NCBI GenBank assembly: GCA_003136795.1
Contig: PLDP01000168.1
Location: 5,348-12,119, forward strand
Direction of reading: 5' to 3'
Source: Actinomycetota bacterium
Lineage (GTDB): Bacteria; Actinomycetota; Thermoleophilia; Gaiellales; Gaiellaceae
Length of the DNA stretch: 6,772 nucleotides
The notes under the pieces are model-generated. The model did not search any database and was not told the origin of the DNA. It saw only the letters and a program-made list of their open reading frames with translations. Positions 1-5,907 of this stretch are shown here, piece by piece. The first letter of the stretch is position 1; each line of letters starts with the position of its first letter. The position numbers and the translations under genes were made by a program.

Positions 1-312
1 GCGCTGCACGGCTCGAAGTACTGCGGCGTGCCGGCACACCAGGAGCTCGCGCTCCACGAGACGGACGACGAGGACAACCCGATCGTCCAGGAGCCGGAGC
101 CGGAGCTCGAGGCGCTCGCGGACACCGCCGAGCCCGAGGCGGTCACCGAAGACGCGGCCGCGTTCGGCAACCCCGAGCCGGAGGAGTTTGCCGCCGGTCC
201 GGGCGATGCGCCCGTCGCGGGTGAAGACCAGACGCTCGACAGCGGTGCTGTGCAGCCCGTGCACGTCGAGGACGATCCGCACGCGGGCATCCCGATCGAG
301 GAGGCCGAGTAA
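1..312 (+). CDS. nusA: Transcription termination/antitermination factor NusA, C-terminal end (5' partial)
   Basis: The reading frame is open from the first base and ends at TAA 310-312, giving 103 visible residues; the start lies before the window. The S1 and KH domains that define NusA are not visible, so the identity rests on position: the gene directly precedes ylxR and infB, as nusA does in most bacteria. The visible part begins with GSKYCGVPAH (residues 4-13), which looks like the second half of a small Cys/His metal-binding motif of the kind CxxxxxGxxC...GSxYCxxH. The rest is a long, strongly acidic tail rich in Glu, Asp, Pro and Ala, probably disordered. Actinobacterial and alphaproteobacterial NusA proteins often carry acidic C-terminal extensions. 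The internal GTG at 28 is not a start. NusA binds RNA polymerase and nascent RNA in the cytoplasm and modulates pausing, termination and antitermination. Confidence 0.8.
   Translation, partial: ALHGSKYCGVPAHQELALHETDDEDNPIVQEPEPELEALADTAEPEAVTEDAAAFGNPEPEEFAAGPGDAPVAGEDQTLDSGAVQPVHVEDDPHAGIPIEEAE
298..304 (+). promoter_or_regulatory. Strong Shine-Dalgarno site of ylxR
   Basis: GAGGAGG lies inside the last codons of nusA. It is followed by 7 bases and then the ACG at 312-314. It is the best match to the anti-Shine-Dalgarno sequence at any gene start in the window and has ideal spacing. It is the main reason for placing the ylxR start at the non-standard ACG. Confidence 0.75.
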
Positions 313-566
313 CGAGCGGAAAACCGGTTCGCACTTGCGCCGGCTGCGGCCGCAAGGCGCCCCAGAGCGAGTTGCAGCGCTTCCACGCACGATTTGACGG
401 TGCGCAGCGCGGCGAGCTCGTGCCGGGCACCGGAGCGGGCCGCGGCGCCTATACCTGCCGGCGCTTGCAGTGCTTCGACCGCGCGGCCTCGCGCCGGGCA
501 TTTGCCCGGATTCTGCGGGCCACCGTCCACGTCGACCCGGAACTGTCCCGTCTCTACACTGGATAA
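312..566 (+). CDS. ylxR: YlxR family RNA-binding protein, apparent ACG start
   Basis: The 84-residue product has the YlxR (DUF448) signature: RTCAGC at residues 7-12, then GRGAYTC at 43-49 and a basic helix with RRAFARILR at 61-69. Four cysteines (9, 12, 49, 54) could form a metal site, although not all family members have all four. YlxR is a small nucleic-acid-binding protein of the nusA-infB operon; a regulatory role has been reported and an RNase P link proposed in Bacillus. In this frame there is no ATG, GTG, TTG, CTG or ATH codon between the stop at 222-224 and TTG 372. That TTG falls after the conserved RTCxGC and would remove it. ACG at 312 gives the expected N-terminus (xSGKPVRTC), overlaps the nusA stop by one base (TAACG where TAATG is usual) and sits 7 bases after GAGGAGG. 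It may be a true ACG start or an ATG-to-ACG change or sequence error. Family call firm, start less so. Confidence 0.88.
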   Translation, partial: TSGKPVRTCAGCGRKAPQSELQRFHARFDGAQRGELVPGTGAGRGAYTCRRLQCFDRAASRRAFARILRATVHVDPELSRLYTG

Positions 567-569
567 CGC

Positions 570-2546
570 ATGGCTAACGGCAAACCGAACAGACCGATCA
601 GACCGCGCGGCGGTGGCCCCAAGGGCCGGCGGCGTGTCGTGATCGACCAGGGCGGCGGCAGGCCCGGCCAGGGCCAGCGCCAGCGCCCCGGCGATCGCCC
701 GGCCGACCGCGGGCCCAGGCAGGCACGCGAAGTCATCGCGCCGACCGGTCCGGTCACGGTCGAGTCGGGTGTCACGCTGCGCGACTTCTCGCAGGCGCTC
801 GGCGTGGCGATGCCGCAGATCATCAAGCTGCTGATGAACCTCAACACGATGAAGACGGCGACGCAGTCGCTCACCGACGACGAGGTGCAGCTGATCGCAG
901 CGGAGCTCGAGCGCGAGGTGACGATCAAGCACGCCGACGACGACGACGTCGAGCCGGAGACGTTCGAGGATGCCGAGGAGACGCTCGAAGCCCGCCCGCC
1001 GGTCGTCACGATCATGGGTCACGTCGACCACGGCAAGACGACGCTGCTCGACGCGATCCGCAAGACGCGCGTCGTCTCGACCGAGGCCGGCGGGATCACG
1101 CAGCACATCGGCGCGTACCAGGCCGACCACAACGGTCGCCGGATCACGTTCCTCGACACTCCGGGCCACGAGGCGTTCACAGCCATGCGCGCCCGCGGCG
1201 CCAAGGTCACGGACATCGCCGTGCTCGTCGTCGCCGCCGACGACGGCGTCATGCCGCAGACCAAGGAGTCGATCTCGCACGCGCGCGCCGCGAACGTGCC
1301 GATCGTCGTCGCCGTCAACAAGATCGACCTGCCCGCCGCGAATCCCGACAAGGTCCTCAGCGAGCTCGCAACCGAAGGGCTGCAGCCGGAGGAGTGGGGC
1401 GGCGACGTCCAGGTCGCGCGCGTCTCCGCGAAACAGGGCGAGAACCTCGACGACCTGCTCGAGCGCATCCTGCTCGTTGCAGACGCCGAGCTCGACCTGC
1501 GCGCGAATCCGTCCGCCGAGGCGTCCGGCCCGATCATCGAGTCGCGCCTCGACGTCGGCCGCGGCCCCGTGGCGACGATGCTCATTCACCGCGGCACGCT
1601 CAAGGTCGGCGATGCGATCGTCGCCGGCGATGCGTGGGGCCGCGTGCGCGCGCTCTACGACTATCGCGGCGAGCGCATGCAGGAGGCGCGCCCGGGCGAG
1701 CCCGTCGAGATCCTCGGCTTCGATCGCCCGCCGCCCGCCGGCGAGCTCGGCCGTGTCGTCGAGAACGAGCGCAGAGCGCGCGAGCTCGCGCAGCAGCGCG
1801 GTGAGCGCCTGCGCCGCGAGGCGATGGCGAAGCAGCGCAGCGGCGGCGTCTCGCTCGACAAGCTGTTCGAGCAGATGCAGGCCGGCGGCGTGCAGGACCT
1901 CAACATCGTCATCAAGGGCGACGTGCAGGGCTCCGTCGAGGCGATCGTCTCCGAGCTCGGCAAGATCCAGCACCCCGAGGTGCGCGTGAATGTGATCCAC
2001 ACCGGCGTCGGCGGGATCACGGAGAACGACGTCAACCTCGCAGCGGCCTCGACGGCGATGATCGTCGGCTTCAACGTGCGCCCGTCGGCCGAGGTGCGCG
2101 GTGTCGCCGAGCGCGCCGGCGTGGAGATCCGCCTCTACCGCGTGATCTACCAGCTGACCGAAGAGATCGAGCAGGCGCTCGTCGGCATGCTCACTCCGGT
2201 TGAGACCGAGGCGATCATCGGTGAGGTCGAGGTGCGCGCGCTGTTCAAGGTCTCGCGTCTCGGCACGATCGCCGGGTGCATGGTCACGAGTGGTCTCGTG
2301 CGCCGTAACTCGAGCGTCCGGCTCTTCCGCGACGGCACACGCATCTACGAAACGACCGTGTCGCAGCTGCGGCGCTTCAAGGACGACGTCCGTGAGGTGA
2401 CCGAAGGGTTCGAATGCGGCATCCTCCTCGAGGGCTTCAACGACCTGCGCGAAGGTGATGTGCTCGAAGCGTTCGAGACGCGTGAGGTCGAACGCACCTC
2501 GCTTGACGAGCCGGCCGGCGGGTCGGGCTCGACCGACGCTTCGTAG
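570..2546 (+). CDS. infB: Translation initiation factor IF-2
   Basis: IF2 is the GTPase that brings fMet-tRNA to the 30S subunit and promotes 50S joining. The 658-residue protein has a basic Gly/Pro/Arg-rich stretch (residues 1-60), one IF2_N-type domain (about 67-118), an acidic linker containing DDDD (123-126), the G domain, and the C-terminal beta-barrel, C1 and C2 domains. All GTPase motifs are intact: G1 GHVDHGKT (150-157), G2 GGITQH (174-179), G3 DTPGH (196-200), G4 NKID (250-253) and G5 SAK (286-288). The catalytic-type histidine of DTPGH is H200. The C-terminal fMet-tRNA domain ends around DVLEAFE (630-636), followed by a short Gly/Ser tail. It is shorter than E. coli IF2 (about 890 residues) and Streptomyces IF2 (over 1,000), the loss being in the N-terminal region. 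ATG 570 lies 3 bases after the ylxR stop with only a weak GGA upstream, which suggests translational coupling. Confidence 0.98.
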   Translation: MANGKPNRPIRPRGGGPKGRRRVVIDQGGGRPGQGQRQRPGDRPADRGPRQAREVIAPTGPVTVESGVTLRDFSQALGVAMPQIIKLLMNLNTMKTATQSLTDDEVQLIAAELEREVTIKHADDDDVEPETFEDAEETLEARPPVVTIMGHVDHGKTTLLDAIRKTRVVSTEAGGITQHIGAYQADHNGRRITFLDTPGHEAFTAMRARGAKVTDIAVLVVAADDGVMPQTKESISHARAANVPIVVAVNKIDLPAANPDKVLSELATEGLQPEEWGGDVQVARVSAKQGENLDDLLERILLVADAELDLRANPSAEASGPIIESRLDVGRGPVATMLIHRGTLKVGDAIVAGDAWGRVRALYDYRGERMQEARPGEPVEILGFDRPPPAGELGRVVENERRARELAQQRGERLRREAMAKQRSGGVSLDKLFEQMQAGGVQDLNIVIKGDVQGSVEAIVSELGKIQHPEVRVNVIHTGVGGITENDVNLAAASTAMIVGFNVRPSAEVRGVAERAGVEIRLYRVIYQLTEEIEQALVGMLTPVETEAIIGEVEVRALFKVSRLGTIAGCMVTSGLVRRNSSVRLFRDGTRIYETTVSQLRRFKDDVREVTEGFECGILLEGFNDLREGDVLEAFETREVERTSLDEPAGGSGSTDAS

Positions 2547-2559
2547 GCGCATTCGCCTG
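2544..2559 (+). other. Small stem-loop between infB stop and ylxP start
   Basis: AGGCG (2545-2549) and CGCCT (2554-2558) form a perfect 5-bp stem with loop CATT, extended by a T-G pair (2544/2559). It begins in the infB stop codon and ends directly before the ATG at 2560. There is no T-run, so it is not a standard terminator. It could affect reinitiation at the next gene, or it may be chance in GC-rich DNA. Confidence 0.3.
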
Positions 2560-2862
2560 ATGGCGTCGGGCTTCGTCGCGATCCTCACCGTCGAGCTGCA
2601 CTTTCCCGAAGCGTCGTCGCTCAAGGACAAGCGTCACTTCCTGCGCTCGGCGAGGGACAACCTGCGCAACCGCTTCGGCGCGTCGGTCGCGGAAGTCGAC
2701 CACCATGATCTCTGGCAGCGGGCGACCCTGACGGTTGCCTGCGTTGCGCGCTCCGCGCGGGATGCGCAGGACCTGGCCGACGGAGCCGAGCGCTGGCTCG
2801 TCTCGGGCGACTGGACGCTCGTGCGCTGTGACCGGGTGCTCGTCTCGCCCGACGACGACTAG
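2560..2862 (+). CDS. ylxP: DUF503 / YlxP family protein
   Basis: This 100-residue cytoplasmic protein matches DUF503 well. It has an N-terminal beta strand with VELHFPEASSLKDKR (residues 11-25), a helix, NRFGASVAEVD (37-47), the family hallmark DHHDLWQRA (47-55, sharing D47) and a C-terminal half with a second strand-helix unit. In Bacillus the family member YlxP also sits between infB and rbfA. A ribosome-associated or 30S-assembly role has been suggested from context, but its biochemical function is not settled. The start at ATG 2560 is 13 bases after the infB stop and gives the usual N-terminus. The upstream in-frame GTG at 2455 lies within infB and would add 35 unrelated residues. No clear Shine-Dalgarno is visible, so coupling to infB translation is likely. 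The acidic DDD end is the only peculiarity. Mycobacterium tuberculosis has no DUF503 gene at this place. Confidence 0.93.
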   Translation: MASGFVAILTVELHFPEASSLKDKRHFLRSARDNLRNRFGASVAEVDHHDLWQRATLTVACVARSARDAQDLADGAERWLVSGDWTLVRCDRVLVSPDDD

Positions 2863-2865
2863 CAC

Positions 2866-2871
2866 TAGTCT
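2866..2871 (+). promoter_or_regulatory. Candidate leaderless -10 element upstream of rbfA
   Basis: TAGTCT matches the actinobacterial -10 consensus TANNNT. It ends 6 bases before the GTG start of rbfA at 2878. If transcription started at that G, the hexamer would lie at -12 to -7, the arrangement typical of leaderless mRNAs. There is no Shine-Dalgarno before rbfA, which fits. No convincing -35 is visible, and the match is short, so chance is a real alternative. Confidence 0.3.
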
Positions 2872-2877
2872 CCCGGC

Positions 2878-3267
2878 GTGTCCGAGCGCATGCGCCGAGT
2901 GAACGAGTCCGTCCGCGCCGTCGTCGCGGAGGCTCTCGGCGAGCTCAAGGATCCGCGGATCGGCATGGTCACGGTCACCGGCGTGGTCGTCTCGCCGGAT
3001 CTCGGCGAGGCTCGGATCTTCGTCTCGGTGCTCGGGAACGAGAAGAAGCGGCGCGCGACGCTCGCCGGGCTCGATTCGGCGCGCGGCGTCCTGCAGGCGA
3101 AGATCAACCGCGAGTTGAGTCTGCGCCGGACGCCCACGCTCACGTTCGCCTACGATGACTCCGTCGAGCGGGGCGTCCGCATGACGAAGCTGATCGACGA
3201 GCTCGCCGCAGATCTTCCCCCGGATTCAGGGATGCCCGAAGATGAGCCAGGCCAAGACCACGACTGA
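2878..3267 (+). CDS. rbfA: 30S ribosome-binding factor RbfA
   Basis: RbfA is a KH-like protein that binds the immature 30S subunit and helps 16S rRNA 5'-end maturation. The 129-residue protein has the family features in order: N-terminal helix SERMRRVNESVRAVVAEAL (residues 2-20), DPRIG (25-29), VTVTGVVVSPDLGEARIFVS (31-50), a helix with the kink region SARG (67-70), LRRTPTLTF (82-90) and DDSVERG (93-99) before the final helix. The last 20 residues are acidic and extend beyond the core, and they include the overlap with the next gene. GTG 2878 was chosen because it keeps the full first helix; ATG 2890 would remove four residues. The gene lies 15 bases after ylxP, has no visible Shine-Dalgarno, and overlaps nrnA by 26 bases. 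Confidence 0.95.
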   Translation: MSERMRRVNESVRAVVAEALGELKDPRIGMVTVTGVVVSPDLGEARIFVSVLGNEKKRRATLAGLDSARGVLQAKINRELSLRRTPTLTFAYDDSVERGVRMTKLIDELAADLPPDSGMPEDEPGQDHD

Positions 3268-4264
3268 CGTCCAGGCCGCCGCCGACGCGATCCGGTCGAA
3301 CGACCGCTTCGTCGTCGCCGCGCACGAGAACCCCGACGGCGACGCGCTCGGCTCGATGCTCGCCATCGCGCTCGGCCTGAAGGGGCTCGGCAAGGACGTC
3401 GTCATGTACCTCTCCGGCAACGCCCCGACGCCGGGCGAGTACAGCTTCCTCGATCTCTCGGAGCTGCACCGCGAGCTGCCGGCCGATCTTGCCGAACGCG
3501 TGCTGATCGCGGTCGACTGTGCCAACGAGCGCAGGATTGGACCGGAGTCGACGCCGGTCGAAGGTGCGAAGCTCGTCGTCAACGTCGACCACCATCACGA
3601 CAACTCGTCGTTCGGCGGTGTGAACCTGATCGTCGCCGACGCGTCGTCGACCGCGGAGATCGTGCGCGACCTGCTCGGAGAGCTCGGCGTGCCGCTCACG
3701 CCGGAGATCGCCGCCGCGCTCTATGTCGGGCTCGTCACCGACACCGGGCGATTCCAGTACACGAACACGACGCCCAAGTCGCTGCGGCTTGCCGCGGAGC
3801 TCGTCGAGGCAGGCGCCGACGTGCACGGCATCTTCCGTCACGTCTACGAGACCGTTCAGTTCGCCAAATTGAAGCTGCTCGCGCGCGCACTCGAGCGCGC
3901 ACAGCTGTTCGAGGGAGGCCGTCTTGTCGTGTCGTATCTCCTCAAGGACGACTTCGGCGACGTCGGCGCCGAGGAGCCGTACTCCGAGGGCATCATCGAC
4001 TATCTCCGCGCGGTCGAAGGCTCGGAGATGGTGGCGCTGATTCGTGAGCCGCCGCGCAACGAAGGGCCGGCCAGGCGCATCTCGCTGCGCTCGTCCCACG
4101 ACGAGGTCGACGTGTCCGCGATCGCCCGCGCCTCGGGCGGGGGCGGGCACCGTCAGGCGGCCGGTTTCTCCTCGGAGCGTTCGATCGGCGAGATCATCGA
4201 CTTCATTCGCCGCGAGTTCGTCGTCGCGACACAGGGCGACGGTGCCGCCCCCGAGAAGTCTTAG
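3242..4264 (+). CDS. nrnA: DHH/DHHA1 phosphoesterase, NrnA-type (nanoRNase / pAp phosphatase)
   Basis: The 340-residue protein has all motifs of a DHH phosphoesterase with a DHHA1 substrate-binding domain. Motif I is AAHENPDGDALGS (residues 26-38) with H28, D32 and D34. Motif II is AVDCAN (90-95) with D92. Motif III is VDHHHDN (115-121) with the D116-H117-H118 triad. Motif IV is VTDTGRFQYTNT (165-176) with D167. The C-terminal DHHA1 motif is GGGGHRQAAGF (299-309). These residues bind Mn2+ or Co2+ in known members. NrnA-type enzymes degrade 2-5 nt RNA and dephosphorylate pAp; some actinobacterial members, such as M. tuberculosis Rv2837c, also act on cyclic or linear dinucleotides. Rv2837c likewise follows rbfA. 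Cytoplasmic, with no signal peptide. ATG 3242 leaves the usual short lead before motif I; it overlaps rbfA by 26 bases and truB by 23. Which substrate matters here cannot be told from sequence. Confidence 0.93.
   Translation: MSQAKTTTDVQAAADAIRSNDRFVVAAHENPDGDALGSMLAIALGLKGLGKDVVMYLSGNAPTPGEYSFLDLSELHRELPADLAERVLIAVDCANERRIGPESTPVEGAKLVVNVDHHHDNSSFGGVNLIVADASSTAEIVRDLLGELGVPLTPEIAAALYVGLVTDTGRFQYTNTTPKSLRLAAELVEAGADVHGIFRHVYETVQFAKLKLLARALERAQLFEGGRLVVSYLLKDDFGDVGAEEPYSEGIIDYLRAVEGSEMVALIREPPRNEGPARRISLRSSHDEVDVSAIARASGGGGHRQAAGFSSERSIGEIIDFIRREFVVATQGDGAAPEKS
4233..4236 (+). promoter_or_regulatory. Shine-Dalgarno-like site supporting the truB GTG start
   Basis: AGGG lies 5 bases before GTG 4242, inside the end of nrnA. 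That GTG is the only standard start in frame close to the conserved VDKPAG motif of TruB, so the two signals agree. Confidence 0.5.
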
Positions 4265-4991
4265 ACCGGTCGGGGTCGCGCTGGTCGACAAGCCTGCGGG
4301 GCCCTCGTCGTTCGCGATCGTCGCGGCCCTGCGCCGGCGGACGCGCGCTCGGACCGGTCACGCTGGAACACTCGACCCGTTCGCGACCGGCCTGCTGCTT
4401 CTGTTGTCCGGTGCGGCAACTAGATTGGCTCCGTGCTTCGTTGGCCTGGACAAGCGCTACGTCACCGACGTCGACCTGACCTCGACGACGTCGACCGGCG
4501 ATCCCGAAGGGGCGCAGCTCGAGCAGCACGCGGCACCCGCCGAGCGGGAGCTCGAAGCAGCGCTCGAGCGCCTCCGCGGTGAGGTGGAGCTGCCGATCCC
4601 CGCCGCGTCCGCGGTGAAGATCGGCGGCGAGCGGGCGTACAAGCTCGCGCGTCGGGGCGTCGTCGTCGAGATGCCCGTGAGGCGCTCGCTCGTGCACTCG
4701 CTCGACGTCATCACGTATACGGGCGAGAGCGTGCGGCTCGCGCTGCACGTCAGCTCTGGCACTTACGTCCGGTCGATCGCGCATGCCCTCGGGGGCCACT
4801 GCACGACGCTGCGTCGCACGACGGTCGGGCCGTTCGACGTCGAGGACTCGGCGGACGTCGCTCACGCCGTGTTCCTGCCGGCGAGCGAGGCGCTCGACCG
4901 GCTGCCGGCCGAGGCGCTCGAGCGTGTGCCCGACGCGGTCCGGGCGGGCGTCCTCGCGCTGGACGACCCGAGCGGCGGGGCCGCAGCATGA
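4242..4991 (+). CDS. truB: tRNA pseudouridine(55) synthase TruB, compact form
   Basis: TruB converts U55 in the T-loop of tRNA to pseudouridine. The 249-residue protein starts with GVALVDKPAGPSS (residues 11-23) and has the catalytic motif GHAGTLDPFATG (39-50) with catalytic D45. It continues with KRY (71-73), STTSTGDPEG (81-90), SAVKIGGERAYKLARRG (123-139), SSGTYVRSIAHALG (171-184) and LRRTTVGPF (190-198). The core is complete, but some positions differ. The usual QxPxxSAxK reads LPIPAASAVK, with no Gln. The loop after AHALG is about six residues shorter than the DLGDALGVGGH region I recall from M. tuberculosis TruB. Only about 50 residues follow the LRRT motif, too few for a normal PUA domain. 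The GTG 4242 start overlaps nrnA by 23 bases. The open frame runs further upstream, but that part lies over the nrnA DHHA1 domain and is not TruB-like. The end shares ATGA with ribF. Confidence 0.95.
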   Translation: MPPPRSLRPVGVALVDKPAGPSSFAIVAALRRRTRARTGHAGTLDPFATGLLLLLSGAATRLAPCFVGLDKRYVTDVDLTSTTSTGDPEGAQLEQHAAPAERELEAALERLRGEVELPIPAASAVKIGGERAYKLARRGVVVEMPVRRSLVHSLDVITYTGESVRLALHVSSGTYVRSIAHALGGHCTTLRRTTVGPFDVEDSADVAHAVFLPASEALDRLPAEALERVPDAVRAGVLALDDPSGGAAA

Positions 4992-5866
4992 ACGTCGCGC
5001 GCGCGGCGGCGGAGCTGGCGGTGCGTCCACGCACGGTCGCGATCGGGACGTTCGACGGCGTGCACCTCGGGCATCGCGCGGTCGTCCGCGCGGCGGTCGA
5101 CGCCGGCCGGAGCTCGGACCTGACCCCGACGGTCGTCACCTTCCACCCGCATCCGCGGACGGTGCTCGGCCACCGGGTCGAGCTGCTCGCGACACTGGAG
5201 CGGCGGCTCGAGCTGCTCGCGGACGCAGGAGTGGAGGACGTGCTGGTCGTGGAGTTCAGCTCGGAGATCGCCGACCTCGAGCCGGAGGAGTTCGCGCAGC
5301 AGTACCTGCTCGGGATCGGCGCGCAGGGGGTCGTCGCCGGCACGGGCTTCCGCTTCGGCAGGCAGCGGGCAGGCGATCTCGAGCTCCTGCGCCGGCTCGG
5401 CCTCGATGCGCGGCAGGTGCCGCTCGTCGAGGGCGTCTCCTCGACGCGCATCCGGCAGCTCGCTCACGCGGGCGACGTCGACGGCGCGGCGCGGCTGCTC
5501 GGGCGCCCGCTCGAGGTCGAGGGCAAGGTCGTCAGCGGCGACCAGCGCGGCGGCGCGCTCGGCTTCCCGACCGCGAACCTCGCCGTCGACCCGGACGTCC
5601 TCGTTCCCGGCTTCGGGATCTACGCGGGGGCGGCAGGCGAGCGCCGGGCGGCGATCTCGATCGGCGTCAACCCGCACTACGGCGGCACGGAGCGTCGCGT
5701 CGAGGCCTACCTGCTCGACTGGACCGGCGACCTCTACGGCGAGCGGATCGTGCTCGAGCTCTGGCGCCGGTTGCGTGACGAGCGGGCGTTCGGGAGCGAG
5801 GCCGAGCTTGTCGACCAGATCGCCCGCGACGTCGAGGAGACGCGGGCGGCCCGGTCACCCGTCTGA
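4988..5866 (+). CDS. ribF: Bifunctional riboflavin kinase / FMN adenylyltransferase RibF
   Basis: RibF phosphorylates riboflavin to FMN and adenylates FMN to FAD. The 292-residue length is typical. The N-terminal nucleotidyltransferase domain (about 1-165) shows GTFDGVHLGHR (20-30), whose HLGH is the HxGH nucleotide-binding motif. TFHPHP (51-56), FRFG (121-124) with the following RQRAGD, and SSTRIR (151-156) also belong to it. The C-terminal kinase domain (about 170-285) shows GDQRGGALGFPTANL (184-198) with the PTAN motif, GVNP (226-229), VEAYLLDWTGDLYG (238-251) where E239 is the likely catalytic base, and RLRDE (261-265). All key residues of both activities are present. ATG 4988 overlaps the truB stop in ATGA, so translation is probably coupled. 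No FMN riboswitch precedes it, and the enzyme is probably expressed constitutively with the cluster. In many genomes rpsO follows ribF; here it does not follow directly. Confidence 0.98.
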   Translation: MNVARAAAELAVRPRTVAIGTFDGVHLGHRAVVRAAVDAGRSSDLTPTVVTFHPHPRTVLGHRVELLATLERRLELLADAGVEDVLVVEFSSEIADLEPEEFAQQYLLGIGAQGVVAGTGFRFGRQRAGDLELLRRLGLDARQVPLVEGVSSTRIRQLAHAGDVDGAARLLGRPLEVEGKVVSGDQRGGALGFPTANLAVDPDVLVPGFGIYAGAAGERRAAISIGVNPHYGGTERRVEAYLLDWTGDLYGERIVLELWRRLRDERAFGSEAELVDQIARDVEETRAARSPV

Positions 5867-5907
5867 TTCCGGAGCAAGATTTCCCCGCTCGAGGCGTCTT
5901 TCTCGGC

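Noticed and set aside
555..560. TACACT as a -10 element before infB
   Set aside because: It fits TANNNT, but it falls on the Tyr-Thr codons ending ylxR and is 9 bases from the ATG. infB most likely depends on upstream transcription and coupling.
970..1989. 339-codon plus-strand open frame overlapping infB
   Set aside because: Its translation is low-complexity Arg/Ser/Ala repeats, and it is the +1-type shadow of the infB frame, which has all IF2 motifs.
4044..4241. Upstream extension of truB by 66 codons
   Set aside because: The added sequence lies over the DHHA1 domain of nrnA and reads as Arg/Ser/Pro-rich filler. GTG 4242 with AGGG upstream gives a standard TruB N-terminus.
3140..4291. 383-codon minus-strand open frame across rbfA and nrnA
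   Set aside because: It is fully antisense to nrnA, whose DHH and DHHA1 motifs are complete. Long antisense frames are common in GC-rich DNA because stops are rare, and the product shows no recognisable domain.
4203..5677. Long minus-strand frames over truB and ribF (4203-5030 and 4862-5677)
   Set aside because: They are antisense shadows of truB and ribF with compositions typical of such shadows and no family motifs.
4783..5778. 331-codon plus-strand frame overlapping ribF
   Set aside because: The translation is Arg/Gly/Ala-rich filler in the wrong frame of ribF, which has both enzymatic domains intact.
5839..5863. Bulged hairpin at the end of ribF as a terminator
   Set aside because: The stem GACG(c)GGG/CCCGTC has a bulge and an 11-base loop and is followed by no T-run; it is too weak to call.
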